Assembly: GCA_032158295.1 (NCBI GenBank)
Contig: CM063261.1
Coordinates: 3,968,001 to 4,032,000, forward strand
Direction of reading: 5' to 3'
DNA length: 64,000 nucleotides
DNA from: Pycnopodia helianthoides
Lineage: Eukaryota; Echinodermata; Asteroidea; Forcipulatida; Asteriidae
Within the stretch, counting starts at the first letter, position 1; each line of letters begins with the position of its first letter. The position numbers were made by a program, and so were the translations under genes. Of the stretch, positions 35,641 through 47,692 are shown in pieces. The notes under the pieces are model-generated. The model was not told the origin of the DNA. It ran no database searches and worked only from the letters and a program-made list of their open reading frames with translations.

Positions 35641-38600
35641 ATGACGAATCAATTTTCAAACAACCTCTTGAAGTTCGCAGTTTGCTTATGTGGACTACTG
35701 ATGGGAAGTAAATGTGTTGCACAACGATTTACAAGCAGCAAAGATGCTGAGGTGAGGCATTATTATACTTTTTATTTATAAAATAAATAATGGTTTATGT
35801 TATATTGTGATGATACAAAAAAAAAAAACCGAATCGTCCTTCGATCGTGCCTTTTTCACCTCTCACTATTTTGACATAGGCCTACCTTAAAGGTACAGGA
35901 TTGGTATACAGAGCTGACAAAGTTGTCGTATACCGTGTTCATGTTTTGTGTGATTGACATTATGTACATGAAATAACAAACCTGTGAAACTTTTGGCTTC
36001 ATCCGATGCACAATTTTCAGCATGTAAACACCCTGTCGTTAATTTTGGAAACAACCGAAATCAGTTGTTGCGGTTTTTTTTTTAGGTTTACAGATTGGCC
36101 TACATTTTTCCCCAAACATGACTTAATTCAACGGGAAATATTTCACAGGAAAAATTGTCCCTGTTTAAACTACAATAATTCAAGAGCTTTCAGACTAAAA
36201 TTAAACATTGATGTTTTTTATCCTCACCATACTGTATAATACATCCAGTGGTACTCACTCTGGTTTACTTTGTTTTAACTTGCAGGCATTTGAGCGTGCC
36301 TTTGGATCTGTTGGCAAGGAGTTTTATGAACCCTCTGGCGATTTGAACGACGATGAGATGCATTCCCCGCATATGCCTGAATATTTTGTGTGTGACGCGT
36401 GCCATATTTTGACTTACAAGGTCAGCGTATTAAATTTGAGAAACATTAAAAGGAGGTGTGTCGTCATGATCATGAGCAGGGCCCAATTTCATAGAGCTGC
36501 TAAGCACAACAATTTGCTTAGCATGAAATTTCTTCATTGATAAAAACAGGATTACCAACCAAATTTCCACTTGATTTTCAGGATAAGCAAACAACAGCTG
36601 AATACCAGTAACAAGCAATATGCAACAAATGGAAATTTGGTTGGTAATCCTGTTTTTATCAAGGAAGAAATTTCATGCTAAGCACATTTTCGTGCCTGCT
36701 TTGATCATGAAGAAACATCCCCTTTAAAGATTTACGAGCAATAAACCATCTTTTTCTTTTTTAATCATAACTTTATTTCTCTTCAAGAAAGTGTGACAGT
36801 CTATAAAAAGGGGAACAATTAAACTCGCAATTTTTTTTTTAGAGCTTTAGATGGGTTCACAGAGTTAGATTTGGCCTAAAATTCTTCATATTTTAGGTAA
36901 TGAGGAAACACCTTGATTTTATGTAATTACACCAAAAAGAAATCAGTTACCCATCAGACAAAATCATGCTCAACTCAAAATATAAATTCGTACACAGTTT
37001 GTACGCTCGATTTAAATTGTGCATTTTTGTGTGTTTCAGTTTAACAGGCGATTTGACTTTGAAAATGAGAAGAGACCATCCCTTAATAAGAAGCTACCGG
37101 TGACGGACATTCTTGAGGCAGTGGAAGAGGTTTGCTCTGATGGGTTTACCGAGTGAGTAGCTTTTGACCTCTTGCACAACGCACAGTGCGTTTACACGCG
37201 CCTATCCTGTCCGCCACTTTTGGAGCCAAGTGTACACAAAGGAATAGACTGATCCATTAAGCCCCACCCCTTTAATGTGTTGACCAATCACAGCATTGGC
37301 TGCATCACCACTGCACACACGTGGGCAGCACATGTACATCTCTCAATGCCACACTCACGACATGAACGTGCGCGCTATACGCGCGCTCACATTTAATGGG
37401 ATTTTAGCGTGTCGGACTTTTGTCGGACTTTCAGTGGCGTAGCCAAGGTTGTGATTGGTCAACACGTGAGGGGGCGGAGCTCGACCTTTCTTTTGCAACG
37501 TCACAGCCCCAGTTTTTGCCAACCGAGGTTGGAAAACTATGGAAAGCCACAAATGCAAAAGCAAAAACGGATAGCCACAGTTTGAAACAATGTTAGACAC
37601 ATATTCAAAAATACTGTGGAATTTGTTGGAAACAAAGCAACGAATCATAAGATGTGTATTTTGTTTATTGAAAATTTGCAGACATTTTTAATTTGGTCCA
37701 CAAAATCTGTACCCGCGATTGAATGTTTTGCTAACATTAGGCCCTCCATGCAACCAGCGCGGTTTGTTGATCAACAAAAGAAAGGTCTTTAAAGGGAAAT
37801 GTAGACGCGCACATACAGGAGATGCGTTCCGCGTCGGCAAGGTGTGGCTAGACTGTGCAAAGAGTCTCGCGCGTATCGAAACGAGAACACAACTCAGACG
37901 AAGACTTCATTTTTCTATGAATTTCAATCTTTCAAAATTCTTAAAGTAAAAATACCCATATCAGTTTGTTTTAGGCCCTAAAGACATTTTCAACTCTTCA
38001 AATGCACAAAGTTGTCACTTTTATTAGGAAATGATTTAGATGTGAGTTTAACCTTAATGTAATTTTTGCCCAAAGCGTACATCTTCATAAAGTGTTCTTA
38101 GTTATCCCCAATTGCAATTTTTTTATCATTGACAGACTTGGTGTAAAAGAAGTAGATGGAGTGAAACGATTATCAGGACCGGGATCAAGCGCTCATTCTG
38201 CTGGTGGTATGATGCATGGAGGAGGCTTGTGGCCATTGAGGTAGGCCTGCTTTTTCATAATAAGTACTTCTGAGTGAATGGTTTAACCTATTGGCCTTTG
38301 CAGTATAGTTTTCTTGAACCACAAAAAGATAGACGAAAAGAAGTTTTTCTGACATTCTGACACTCTGAGTGTTGAATTAGCTCGCTCATGATTCTTCGAT
38401 GGTTCATATTATTTTAGCATTCCTGAGATTAAAGGGGCTGTGTGTCGATGATCGAAGCAGGCATACAGGATAATAGGAACTCTCACACACTACCCATCAG
38501 TTACATACAGCACACGCGAGCTTCCCTCCCCATCAGACCAAGCGTGATGCGCACCGTGCAGGAACTTTTATGAGAGTTTAACAGTCACAGGCCGGCTTTG

Positions 38601-38799
38601 ATCATAACCACACACAGCCCCTTTAATCTTTATTCCATTATAATAATTTATGAGATTTTTGTTTTGCCGTGTTTAATATTGTAGAATGCAAAACATGTGC
38701 TCTGGGCTCGTTGACGAATACGAATTAATGTACAAGGCTTACAGGGAAGATCAACTGAGAAGGTATCTATGCGATGACCCACACACTGGTTTACTGTAA
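35641..38799 (+). CDS. MZB1: MZB1/pERp1-like saposin-fold secretory protein, paralogue A
   Basis: MZB1 is an ER-resident oxidoreductase/chaperone cofactor in vertebrates, aiding immunoglobulin assembly; the invertebrate role is unknown. Exons: 35641-35751, 36286-36420, 37040-37152, 38136-38240, 38685-38799; 192 residues. A hydrophobic signal peptide (KFAVCLCGLLMGSKCVA) comes first. Family landmarks: HSPHMPEYFVCDACHI, EEVCSDGF, GVKEVDGVKRLSGPG, WPLR, then QNMCSGLVDEY. It has five of the six family cysteines and ends YLCDDPHTGLL, lacking the sixth cysteine and any KDEL-like signal. Shifting frame at 38785 opens about 55 more codons with a cysteine (VYCK) near the expected place. Exons 3 and 4 match paralogue B in length (113 and 105 bp). 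Exon 2 uses a weak GTCAGC donor. Confidence 0.88.
36446..36727. mobile_element. MITE family M with a nested fold-back insert
   Basis: Outer ends TTAAAAGGAGGTGTGTCGTC and CATCCCCTTTAA. Inside, an inserted fold-back repeat has arms of about 75 bp (containing AAACAGGATTACCAACCAAA and its complement) around 36600. In MZB1-A intron 2. Confidence 0.65.
38429..38626. mobile_element. TTAA-ended MITE family M, copy 2
   Basis: Ends TTAAAGGGGCTGTGTGTCGA and GTTTGATC-like/CACACAGCCCCTTTAA. Non-coding, in MZB1-A intron 4. Confidence 0.78.
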
Positions 38800-39678
38800 A
38801 CTTAACACCGGGGCGAACACTGAACAACTAAAGGTCGAGCCACAAACACCGCATGCGGAGACAGATAACGAGGAAATTTCTATGTTGATTGAGAGTATAT
38901 TTGGAGACTTTCTGTTTAACGAAGAGGAAGGACCAGATAGAAAATGAACAAGATGGGACAGGAGACAAAGAGAACGGGAGGGGAGGGGGAGTGACAGAAG
39001 AACGGATCGAGAAGGAAGAGTTGTAACTGTTTTACCCCTCTTTTGTTATTCATTTATTATTATTTTGTTGGAATGAATCTATACCCATTTTTGCTTATCA
39101 TTTGAGTATACTCTTCGGTAAAAGGTGTGGTGTTGGTGTTGGTGGTAATGTTGGAAGGTGGGGGTATACTACTATACTAGGTGTGCGCGTGTGCCGCGAG
39201 CCGGTAGCGAAAGGGGCCCACGGGCCGCCTGTGGCCGGTGTGGAACGACTGTCCCACCCCTGGAGATTCTGTGTGTCCCCCCCCCCCCATACGGCGAACT
39301 GTGTTTACAATTCTTCTGATAGTGCCTACTTTTGAATCAACCATCTTCAGCCGAGTTAATTTCCCGTAAGCCCCCCCCCCCCCCGAATTCGCCCCGGGGC
39401 GCGATGCAACTTTGTGATGTGAGTGACAAGAGAGGGCGCACTTCTGTTTAATATTATTTTTTCAGCCAGCCAGCTGCAACAAACACAACAAACGTGTACG
39501 TGTCTCAATGTAATTCGTCCACGCGTAGCGGTTTTGTCGACTGCTACTAAAAATTGCTAGTGCTTACATCTAGGTACAGCTCGTGTGGTTCCCACTGGCA
39601 CTTGATTTTCTCACTGTTTATGTCAAAACGTCATTTCCAATAAATACCTAAACCTTGCTGACATCTTCTGAAAAGAAC
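38800..39678. other. Spacer between the MZB1 paralogues
   Basis: Holds the 3' flank of paralogue A (including the +1 open frame to 38947), C-runs near 39278 and 39371, and the 5' flank of paralogue B. An AATAAA at about 39640 lies only some 35 bp before the paralogue B ATG. It could be paralogue A's polyadenylation signal or chance. No TATA box seen. Confidence 0.45.
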
Positions 39679-42600
39679 ATGGCGAAGCAAAAGTCGTTGA
39701 AACACAGTGTCAGTGTCGTGATGATGTTAATGTTTGTGATGAGTCTCGGTCTTGTCGACCTTGTGGCTGCCGGGGGAGGCATGGAATATGAGCCTGATGA
39801 AGATGCCGAGGTAAGCATGGTTCAATTTGGAGGCGAACTGTCTCTGTGTGTTTGCATCAACAAATAAATTGTGGATATAAATGTTTAAAAACTTGTTTCT
39901 TTTCAATGAATGACGAATACAGGCCTTCCACTTTATAGCACTGTATCACTCAGTACAAAACAAAATTACAAAAAATACAAAACAATTATTACAATTTATA
40001 ATTTATGAATTTAACAATTGTTTGTTTTTACATCTTTATTAATTTGGAGTTACATCTCAATTCTGTTCTGAAACCAGGCATGAAACATTGATATCTTTAT
40101 TCAAGTGACAATCAATGATATCTAATTTTAGTCGCTAATATTGTCTAATGGAATGAACGTCATACAATTACTCATATAGTTCTAGGACTGGAGTAATCTT
40201 ATGGTTTTTGAGGCATTGCATGGTGAGGTATCAATATATGTTGAGTAATATTCTTAACCCTACATCCTGTCAACCATCGGGGATTGGAGGGTTGATCAAC
40301 ACTAGAGTAGTTGCGATGATCGACACTTGAAACAAAATCCTTCTTTATACTAAAGGTAACTGAGTTATAGGCCCTACTAAAAAATATACTAATTTTTATT
40401 TGAAAGGTTTCTGATTCCGGCTTTGCATCGTCGGGTAAATTGTCCTACACTACACCGGATCTTGATGATGAAGACCAGCATTCCATGCATATGCCTGACC
40501 AGCTACTGTGTGATGCTTGCCGAATCCTGGCTCAAATGGTGAGACCATGTTTAGACTAAATACTGTCTACTGAATTTCAGTGAGTTATTTGACACAGATC
40601 CTTGTCATTTGATTGGTGGAACACGCATCATGTATACTTTATTTTGCCATGAGTTTACTTCCGCGACGTGTGATGCTCTAAAATTAAATATAGGAGTCCT
40701 TCATTGATAATTATGGGACGCTTGGGACACTATGCAGGGAAGCTTTGCAGCGTCGTTTCCAAAGTAATTGTTTCCGCTTGTTTGTCGCAACAAAACCAAG
40801 GTTGTTTCACGGCACGCCAAGCAAGGTTGGTGTCTACATTGAGTCGTCCACGTTGATTAGAAGTGGTTTTTCAAATTTTTAGAGTGTTGGGTAGACGAGT
40901 TTCCATGACTTTTTTTTGGGTGGTTATGAAATCAATTCAAATGACAAGGATGTAACTAACAAATTTTGAATGCATTTCTGTTGTGCATTGTCGCACAATA
41001 TAATCACTCTGTGAAATCTGGCTTTTCCTTTTTCACTCGGCTTCGCCTTGTAAAATGGAATAGTCCATATTTCACTACATGGTTATTATCTGCGACAATG
41101 CACTCCCATGCATCCAATATTTGTACAATATCAGTGGGTTTACTTCGGGGGGGGGGGAGGAGTGGATATGAGGAGGAATGAATTACAAAAGTGACTTTCA
41201 AATTATCTTGCCAGAAACATGATTTACAGGGATGAACAACTTCAGACTTTGATCTGAATTCAGACTTTTTGTTACCTACTTGGTGACCAAAATAACTGTT
41301 AATTTCTTCTGATACAGAGAAAAACCCTGCTCTTTGATCTACTACTCTAGCACTGAGGATACTGTTCCTAGAAGCTCCTTGAAATCTTGAACTCTAGGGG
41401 CAGCCTTGCTACCATGGGCAGCGCGCCGTATCGATACCTCTCGTCACTAACCCCTGGTAGGGATGTACTGAAAAACAACGCTGATTGGCTCCCAAACGTG
41501 ACTACTTTGCGTGCACGCTTTTTAGAAAATTCTGTGCGCTTGTAGGACGCTTAATGAAAATGCAAGTATTTCGACGCGATTCCATTTCAAATGAATCATG
41601 TTTTTACACTGTCACTCTAAACTGCATAGAGTTAAACATATCACAAGATCACAAGATCAAAGACGAATGAGAGGGGACCAGTTGCTCTTTGACTTCAGGC
41701 CTCATTTGTGGGTTACCATACTTGAGCGTGCGTGTAGAGTGGATCGGCCACAGACCTTATTAAAATGTGCAGTATATGAGCACATTTTAATGAACCATTT
41801 CCAGGGGTTATGAGTGAGGAAGGCATGCTGAACAAAATGGCGCGGCGAGATTGATCACACCTGGGAACGAGGTTGCTCTAGGGGGTTACCAACAGGTGGA
41901 AATGCCATTATTTCCATGTACCTCCTAAAAAATTTGGATCCTAGTTTCAGACTTTTTTGTTAGGAATAAACTCTCATCGCTGGAATGGTCACTGAGCTCT
42001 TTTCTTGTTTCAATCGAAAAAACCATTTGTTTGTACAGTTTCAAGACAAGTTTGACAAGCTGAATGCAAAGAGACCATCGCTGAAAAAAAATCTCCCAGA
42101 GTCGGAAGTTCTTGATGGATTTGAGGAAGTCTGCGCCGATGATTTTAATTCGTAAGTGTCTGTACTAAACTGGTCAAAGTTATATCTTGTCACTTCAATA
42201 AAATGTGTTTTTTTTGCAGTGTTTACATTTTGGTGTATGGATTGGTATACATGGTATATGGTATATTTTATTCACATTATCACATTGTAACCCAAAGGTC
42301 AAATTGCATGATAATTTACAAAATATTAAATAACATCAAAATCACAGATTTGTTTTGTTATACCATGGAAACAGACTGTGACTTTTCATTGGTGGAGAAC
42401 CAATCATGTGATATAATATGCTACAATGAGGCGTGTACATGGCTCAGGGAAACATGAGGGATGTACCCCACGGGGTACATTACCTTGATTGTGCCCACCC
42501 TTGGTCGTTTCAAGCTCCTTTTACAATATATTAGCAATAACCTTGGGTTCAAGGTTGTAATTCTGCTGGTACTAGGTAAGTCAATTTACTTTCCTGTGTG

Positions 42601-45196
42601 ATGTGCCAGAGAGAACAGTGAAGCAATATTTCTGTCAACGACTGCCATTGTCGTTGTTCGCCTACTTTAAAACTGTGCTAATTTCCCCATGGGGTACATT
42701 ATTTATTAGCATACAAATAATATGGTGCCTATTTTGTCAATTACAAAAAATAAATCAAATTCACATAATTTGTTTCTTCTTTGAGTCATAAGTTTATTTT
42801 GTTTGCAGCATATTTCTTGCCTGGTGTTTTTTTTGTTTTTTTTGGTGTTGTTTAGTGTGTGTTTTTTTTTTTACAAAGTTGGAACAACAAGAAACGGGAA
42901 AAGTCTCCCATCAACTAAATTCGCGATTTGCTTTATTTTCTTGACAGAGTTGGAATAAAAGAAATCAAAGGAGTGAAGAGATTATCTGGACCAGGACTTG
43001 CCATTAAAGATGTGCCCGGAATAATGCAAGGAGGTGGCAAGTGGCCTAGAAGGTATGGACTCTCAGGATGTCGTCATCTTGGCCCAATTTCATGGCTCTG
43101 CTTACCGCCGAATTCTACGCTTGCGGTGACCATTCTCCGCTTACTGTTCAAGCGCCGAATTTCTGCGCTAGCTGTGTAAGCGTAGAATGCCTAGTAACGT
43201 GGAGTACGCACGCGCACAAGCCGAAATTCCCCGCTAACCCGTGAAATACGCTTGACGTAAGCGCGGAATTCCCTGCTTCCGCAAGCGCCGATTCTTTGCT
43301 TACGGTAAGCAGAGCCATGAAATTGGGCCCTTATCTTTATGATGTCATCATCTTATGTTTATGATGTCATCATCTTACGTTTATGATGTCATCATCCTGC
43401 AGTAAATTATCTCCGGATCTCCACAAGTTTAGCTTTTTTAAATGCAAACTGAACAGGTTTTGTAAAAGCCCCCTGCCCTACCTCACCAGGTTCCTGAACA
43501 CTTAAATTACTGATCCACCTATTACTGTTCTCTATTTTTGTACTTATATATTTATACTGTTTTTCATATTATACATATGTATTTTCTTTATTGTAGATAC
43601 AATCTTAACCTTTGGTTATCCCACGTTTTTCTTTTTCCCTTTTCATAATGTTCTTTTTTTCATTGTAATGTTTTTTAATGAATGTAAATTATGTCGCAAT
43701 TCAGCTGCTATGATATTTTAACAAATAAACCATAAACAAGTCCGAAAAAATATCTTTCCCCAAAAAAGCAACAAAACAGCTTGTTCATGCTTTCATCACT
43801 TCTCGTTTGGACAAGTGCAAGTTGCTTCTTCATGGAATTCATCAAAAAATAACTTGACCGTCTTCAGTTATAAGCAAAACACAGCAGCACCCCTAACCAC
43901 ACGTTCTCGCCGCTCTTCACGTGCTACCTCAATTTTATGCAACCTTCACTGGCTTCCCATAAAATTTAGAATCATTTACAAACTCACGATCTTAACCTAC
44001 CTCTCAATACATCAGTACAGCACCGTCATATTTATCTGAACCCATCAGCCCCTTATAACTCCAGTCAAGCTGGTCTTCGTTCAGCAAGTCGACATCTTCC
44101 GACTGAACCGAGATCTTATCACTCCTGGGGAGATTAGATCTTGCCGTACTGCTGCCCCTCATCTTTGGAACAGCCTCCCTTACAACATTCGTTCTATTTC
44201 ATCCCTTAACTCGTTGACTGCCGGTCATAGATTCGTAGGGCGTTCCCATTTGCCAAGTGCAGTGTGCATGCGCCCATAGGTACTATACAAAAAAAAATTG
44301 AACATACACATTGGATGCCATGTCCTCACCACTGCCAGAAGCGTATTTGTTGCGTGCTCAGTGATGCCAGTGTATTTAAATAACAATACAAAGCCCTTTC
44401 ATTCCCTACGAGTATACTCGTAGTGGCAGAAGCGGTTACACCTGTTACTACAAATATACTCGTAGGCGGCAGTCAACGTGTTAACTCCTTCAAAACTTCC
44501 CTCAAAACCCACCTCATGGTAGTTGCCTACAACGGCACAGTTTAATTTATATGTATATATGGCAACAACAACAACAAAAGATAACCAAACAAAAAACGGA
44601 TTGATACAGCAGGCGATCTACAGGTGTGAAACATAGCAACCATCAATGGAAAACCATTAGACTATTTAACTCTCCATTTGAAATCAATAAACTCTCAGTA
44701 GCAATAGCAGGGCCCAATTTCATAGAGCTGCTTAAGCAGACAATATTGCTTAACGATCGTCTGCTAAGCAGAAATGGGCAGGATACCATACACAAATTGT
44801 ACATGTGACATTGTAGTTTGGCTGGTAACCTTATTCTGGTAAGCATAATTTTGGTGTGCTTAGCTACTTTTTGTGCTTAAGCAGCTCTATGAAAGTGGGC
44901 CCTGGTCATGTCCACCTCGCAGTGGGGTGAGTGGAATAGTGTAAATATTTGTGTAATAATGTTTTGACGCTACTACCCTGTTGTTACTCCGCAGGATGCA
45001 ACAACTATGCAACCAGTACGTCGGCGACTTTGAAGAGGATACCATCTACGACACTTACAAGAAAAATACGATGAAAGAGTTCTTGTGCTTCAAGGAGGGA
45101 CGTCACTGTGCGAAGGTAGAAAAGAAACAGCCAAAGAAAGATAATAAGAAACAGAAGAAAAACACAAAGAAAGCCGATAACAAAGAAGAATTATAG
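39679..45196 (+). CDS. MZB1: MZB1/pERp1-like ER protein, paralogue B
   Basis: Exons: 39679-39810, 40407-40538, 42039-42151, 42948-43052, 44995-45196; 227 residues. Signal peptide (VVMMLMFVMSLGLVDLVAA), then the acidic segment PDLDDEDQHSMHMP that precedes the first cysteines, as in vertebrate MZB1. All six cysteines of the saposin-like fold are present: LLCDACRI, EEVCADDF, QQLCNQYV, EFLCFKEGRHC. GIKEIKGVKRLSGPG is strongly conserved. A lysine-rich linker leads to the C-terminal KEEL, a KDEL-type ER retrieval signal (human MZB1 ends REEL). Intron positions and phases match paralogue A, so the two arose by tandem duplication. B is the more conventional member. Confidence 0.93.
40600..41205. repeat. 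Dispersed repeats in MZB1-B intron 2
   Basis: 40600-40760 matches, inverted, 63590-63735 (CCTTGTCATTTGATTGGTGG). 40985-41115 is a fold-back (TTGTCGCACAATATAATCAC ... TTATCTGCGACAATG) related to 63130-63240. Non-coding. Confidence 0.6.
43081..43330. repeat. 250-bp fold-back element
   Basis: GGCCCAATTTCATGGCTCTG at left and CAGAGCCATGAAATTGGGCC at right are exact inverses. The GC-rich centre repeats GAATTC-type and GCTTACGGTAAGC palindromes. In MZB1-B intron 4. Confidence 0.85.
43755..44530 (+). mobile_element. LINE (L2/CR1-like) ORF2 C-terminal fragment, interrupted by a MITE
   Basis: Reads QLVHAFITSRLDKCKLLLHG, later NLHWLPIKFRIIYKL and APHLWNSLPYNIRS, the hallmark C-terminal part of L2/CR1-type reverse transcriptase ORFs, with frameshifts. 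Family P MITE 44206-44484 splits it; on the far side the frame resumes as FKTSLKTHLM. No endonuclease or catalytic RT core remains. Confidence 0.82.
44206..44484. mobile_element. TTAA-ended MITE family P, copy 2, nested in a LINE
   Basis: TTAACTCGTTGACTGCCGGT to GGCGGCAGTCAACGTGTTAA. Removing it with one TTAA restores LINE reading-frame continuity, so TTAA is its target-site duplication. Confidence 0.88.
44710..44902. repeat. Fold-back repeat G, copy 3
   Basis: GGGCCCAATTTCATAGAGCT ... AGCAGCTCTATGAAAGTGGG; inverted ends, about 90 bp before MZB1-B exon 5. Confidence 0.75.
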
Positions 45197-45249
45197 TAAG
45201 TTCTTGTTATTTTATTTTATTTTGTTGTTGTAAGGTATTTCAAACTGGC

Positions 45250-45622
45250 AGGTGTTATACAGGATTGGTAAGGATAAAAAACGTAGTTGTTCAATTTTAG
45301 TCTGAAAGCTGACTGATTATGAAGTTCATACTAGAACCATTTTTTCTGTGAAATATTTCTCTTTGAAATGAAGTCTTATTCGAGAAAACTATCTGAAAAC
45401 CCAAAACAAAGGCAACAGCTGATTTTGGTTGTTACAACCAAAATTAAGGACAATGTGTTTACAGGCTGAAAACTGTGCATGGCTTTTCACTATTTTCTCC
45501 TGACTCACACAACGGATTGAGCCCAAATTATCACACGTTTGTTTTTTCATGGTTGATCACCCGACATGTAAACTGTCTGCTACTATTTTGTCAGCTCTAC
45601 CAATCCTGTGTAATACCTTTAA
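45250..45622. mobile_element. MITE family D
   Basis: GGTGTTATACAGGATTGGTA at left, TACCAATCCTGTGTAATACC at right, then TTAA. A related element lies at about 35887-36243 in MZB1-A intron 1 (TTAAAGGTACAGGATTGG). Just downstream of the MZB1-B stop. Confidence 0.75.
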
Positions 45623-46366
45623 ATTAAAGGTAGAGGGACATTCGTAACTATGGTGACTGAACTGTGGCCTACTTGTTGACACCAAGGTCTTTCATAAAAA
45701 GCTGTAGGTTGACAAATCATGGATAAAAATAAAACAAAATTAATAAATAATAATAATAGGTCAGACTTATAAAGCACATTTTCCAAAGAAACAATGCACT
45801 GCAAAAGATTGCTAAAAAAACAAAAAAACAAAAAGTTTATAAAGTGAGAAGAGAACAGATGTGTTTTTAATTAAGATTTGAAAGTCTGGAGTGAGTTGAT
45901 GTTGCGAATGTGATTTGGTAGAGAGTTCCAGCAACGGGGACCAGCGACTGAGAAGGACCGGTCCCCTGCCCTTTTGTATTAGGTTAGTGCGAGGGATGAT
46001 TAGTTTGTGGCTGGAGCGGAGGCCACTCCGGCCAGATGTGTTAATATGTGAAGAAATTAATTTAAAAACAAATAGTATAATACTGTTGGCACTAACCATC
46101 ATATTATTTTTTATGTGGGAAATTGTACTCAAAATAGGCTGCACAGACCCCGAAAGTATATTTACTGTGGCAAATTTTTATACAGAATGCCAATGCAAGC
46201 CATAAGAATTCACTAAAAATTAGGTAGGCCTATTTGGCAGTTTTGTTTCATCTGTGTCCAAAATTAAATCAACCAGAAAGTGCCGTTGATATACTACTGG
46301 CAAGTCACCAGAAGCTGCAGAATTCACTGCCTTGAACATTGCAATTTGTCCCGTTGTTTGTTAACA

Positions 46367-47279
46367 TTAAAGAGTGGCTCCAAGGTCAAAATCAGTTTTT
46401 TTTTATGCACTCATTTCCCAATGGATAGAGTCCTCATAAAAGTCGTTAAAAAAAAAAAAAATTAACCTCTAACCTCGCCCTGTAACGGTGTGAAATGTCA
46501 TTTTATCTGATAATCTTTCAAAGAGAAATTTAAAAAGTGACATCATCGAACACCCAAAACAAATGGGTCTGTACAATCCAGAGAGTTTTTTTTTTCTTTT
46601 CGTGCCAGTCAAGAGGTCAAATCCAATGCCGTTTTGATTGAATTTCATCCAAATTCAGGAACGAATAAAAAATTCTCTGTACGAAAAACATGCAGACCCT
46701 TATACATGTATTTGAAATGTGACGTCATCAAGTGTTTTTGTGTTTTTGTATTATAGGAAGGGTATGAAACACCTTTTTAAAGGAACATTACAGAATTGGT
46801 AAGAAAAAAACTTGTAAAATTTACTTTTTGATCACAGATTTACATCAAATTTACCCGGTCTAATGATGATGATAGTAGAAAAACATCCCTTGAAATATTT
46901 CTGTCTGAAATGCCATATTTGATGAGAAATGAATCAACTAGTTTTCCAATTGGAGTTTATCGCTCAGTGAGCGTTTTAAACATTTGTTGAATCTATATGA
47001 TTTCATGCAGATGTGTAATCGGTTTTTCACTATTTTCTCGTGACCCAGATGGCCGATCAATCTCAAACTTCTACAGGTTTGTCAGTTTATGTATATGGTT
47101 GATTACATAAAGTGCTTACACTGCCAGCAACTGTTTCGTTAGCAAAAACCAATTCTGTAATGTTCCTTTAATGCGAGGTTAGAGACTTCTTATTTTTTCC
47201 CGCTATTTTCATAAGGACTCTATCTATTGAAAAATGAGTGGGTCACAAACTTGAATTTGACCTTGGAGCCCCTCTTTAA
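46367..47279. mobile_element. Large TTAA-ended MITE family N with a nested family B copy
   Basis: Ends TTAAAGAGTGGCTCCAAGGT and ACCTTGGAGCCCCTCTTTAA. Family B copy 4 sits at 46777-47171. A relative hosts the hAT-like element at 54101-55367. Confidence 0.82.
46777..47171 (+). mobile_element. TTAA-ended MITE family B, copy 4
   Basis: Same ends as 2806-3201; nested inside the family N element. Confidence 0.85.
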
Positions 47280-47521
47280 TTTCTTATTCTTACTACTACG
47301 AAAGAGCTTTGGTTCTGGTCGACCAAGCATTTTGTAGATTAAATCTTCAAAATCATGGACACTACTTAAATTGTTATATGGTATTTAACCACTTTCATTA
47401 CATTACAACAAAAAAAAGCAACACCATTATGTTAAACTCTTTGCACTTCTGTGTTTCTTGTGACAAACAGTGTGTCTGTATTGTGTATAAATTTATAGAA
47501 AGCGATCTTTGTGAAAATAGC

Positions 47522-47692
47522 AAACAAATATTGACTGCTTCGAGTGCTATGGTTAAAACGACAACTCCTGCGGTGATCCTCGGCGCTTTCTATTTCCTTC
47601 GAAAAAGCCGAGGGAAAATGGACCGCTCAGGGGATCACAGAGGGAGTCGTAGTTTTAACCACAGCACCAGTAAAAGCAGTCAATATTTGTTT
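47522..47692. repeat. Fold-back element of about 170 bp
   Basis: CAAATATTGACTGCTTCGAG and TGCTATGGTTAAAACGAC at left are inverted at right as GTAGTTTTAACCACAGCA and AGCAGTCAATATTTG. The 172-codon open frame across it (47309-47827) looks accidental. Confidence 0.75.
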
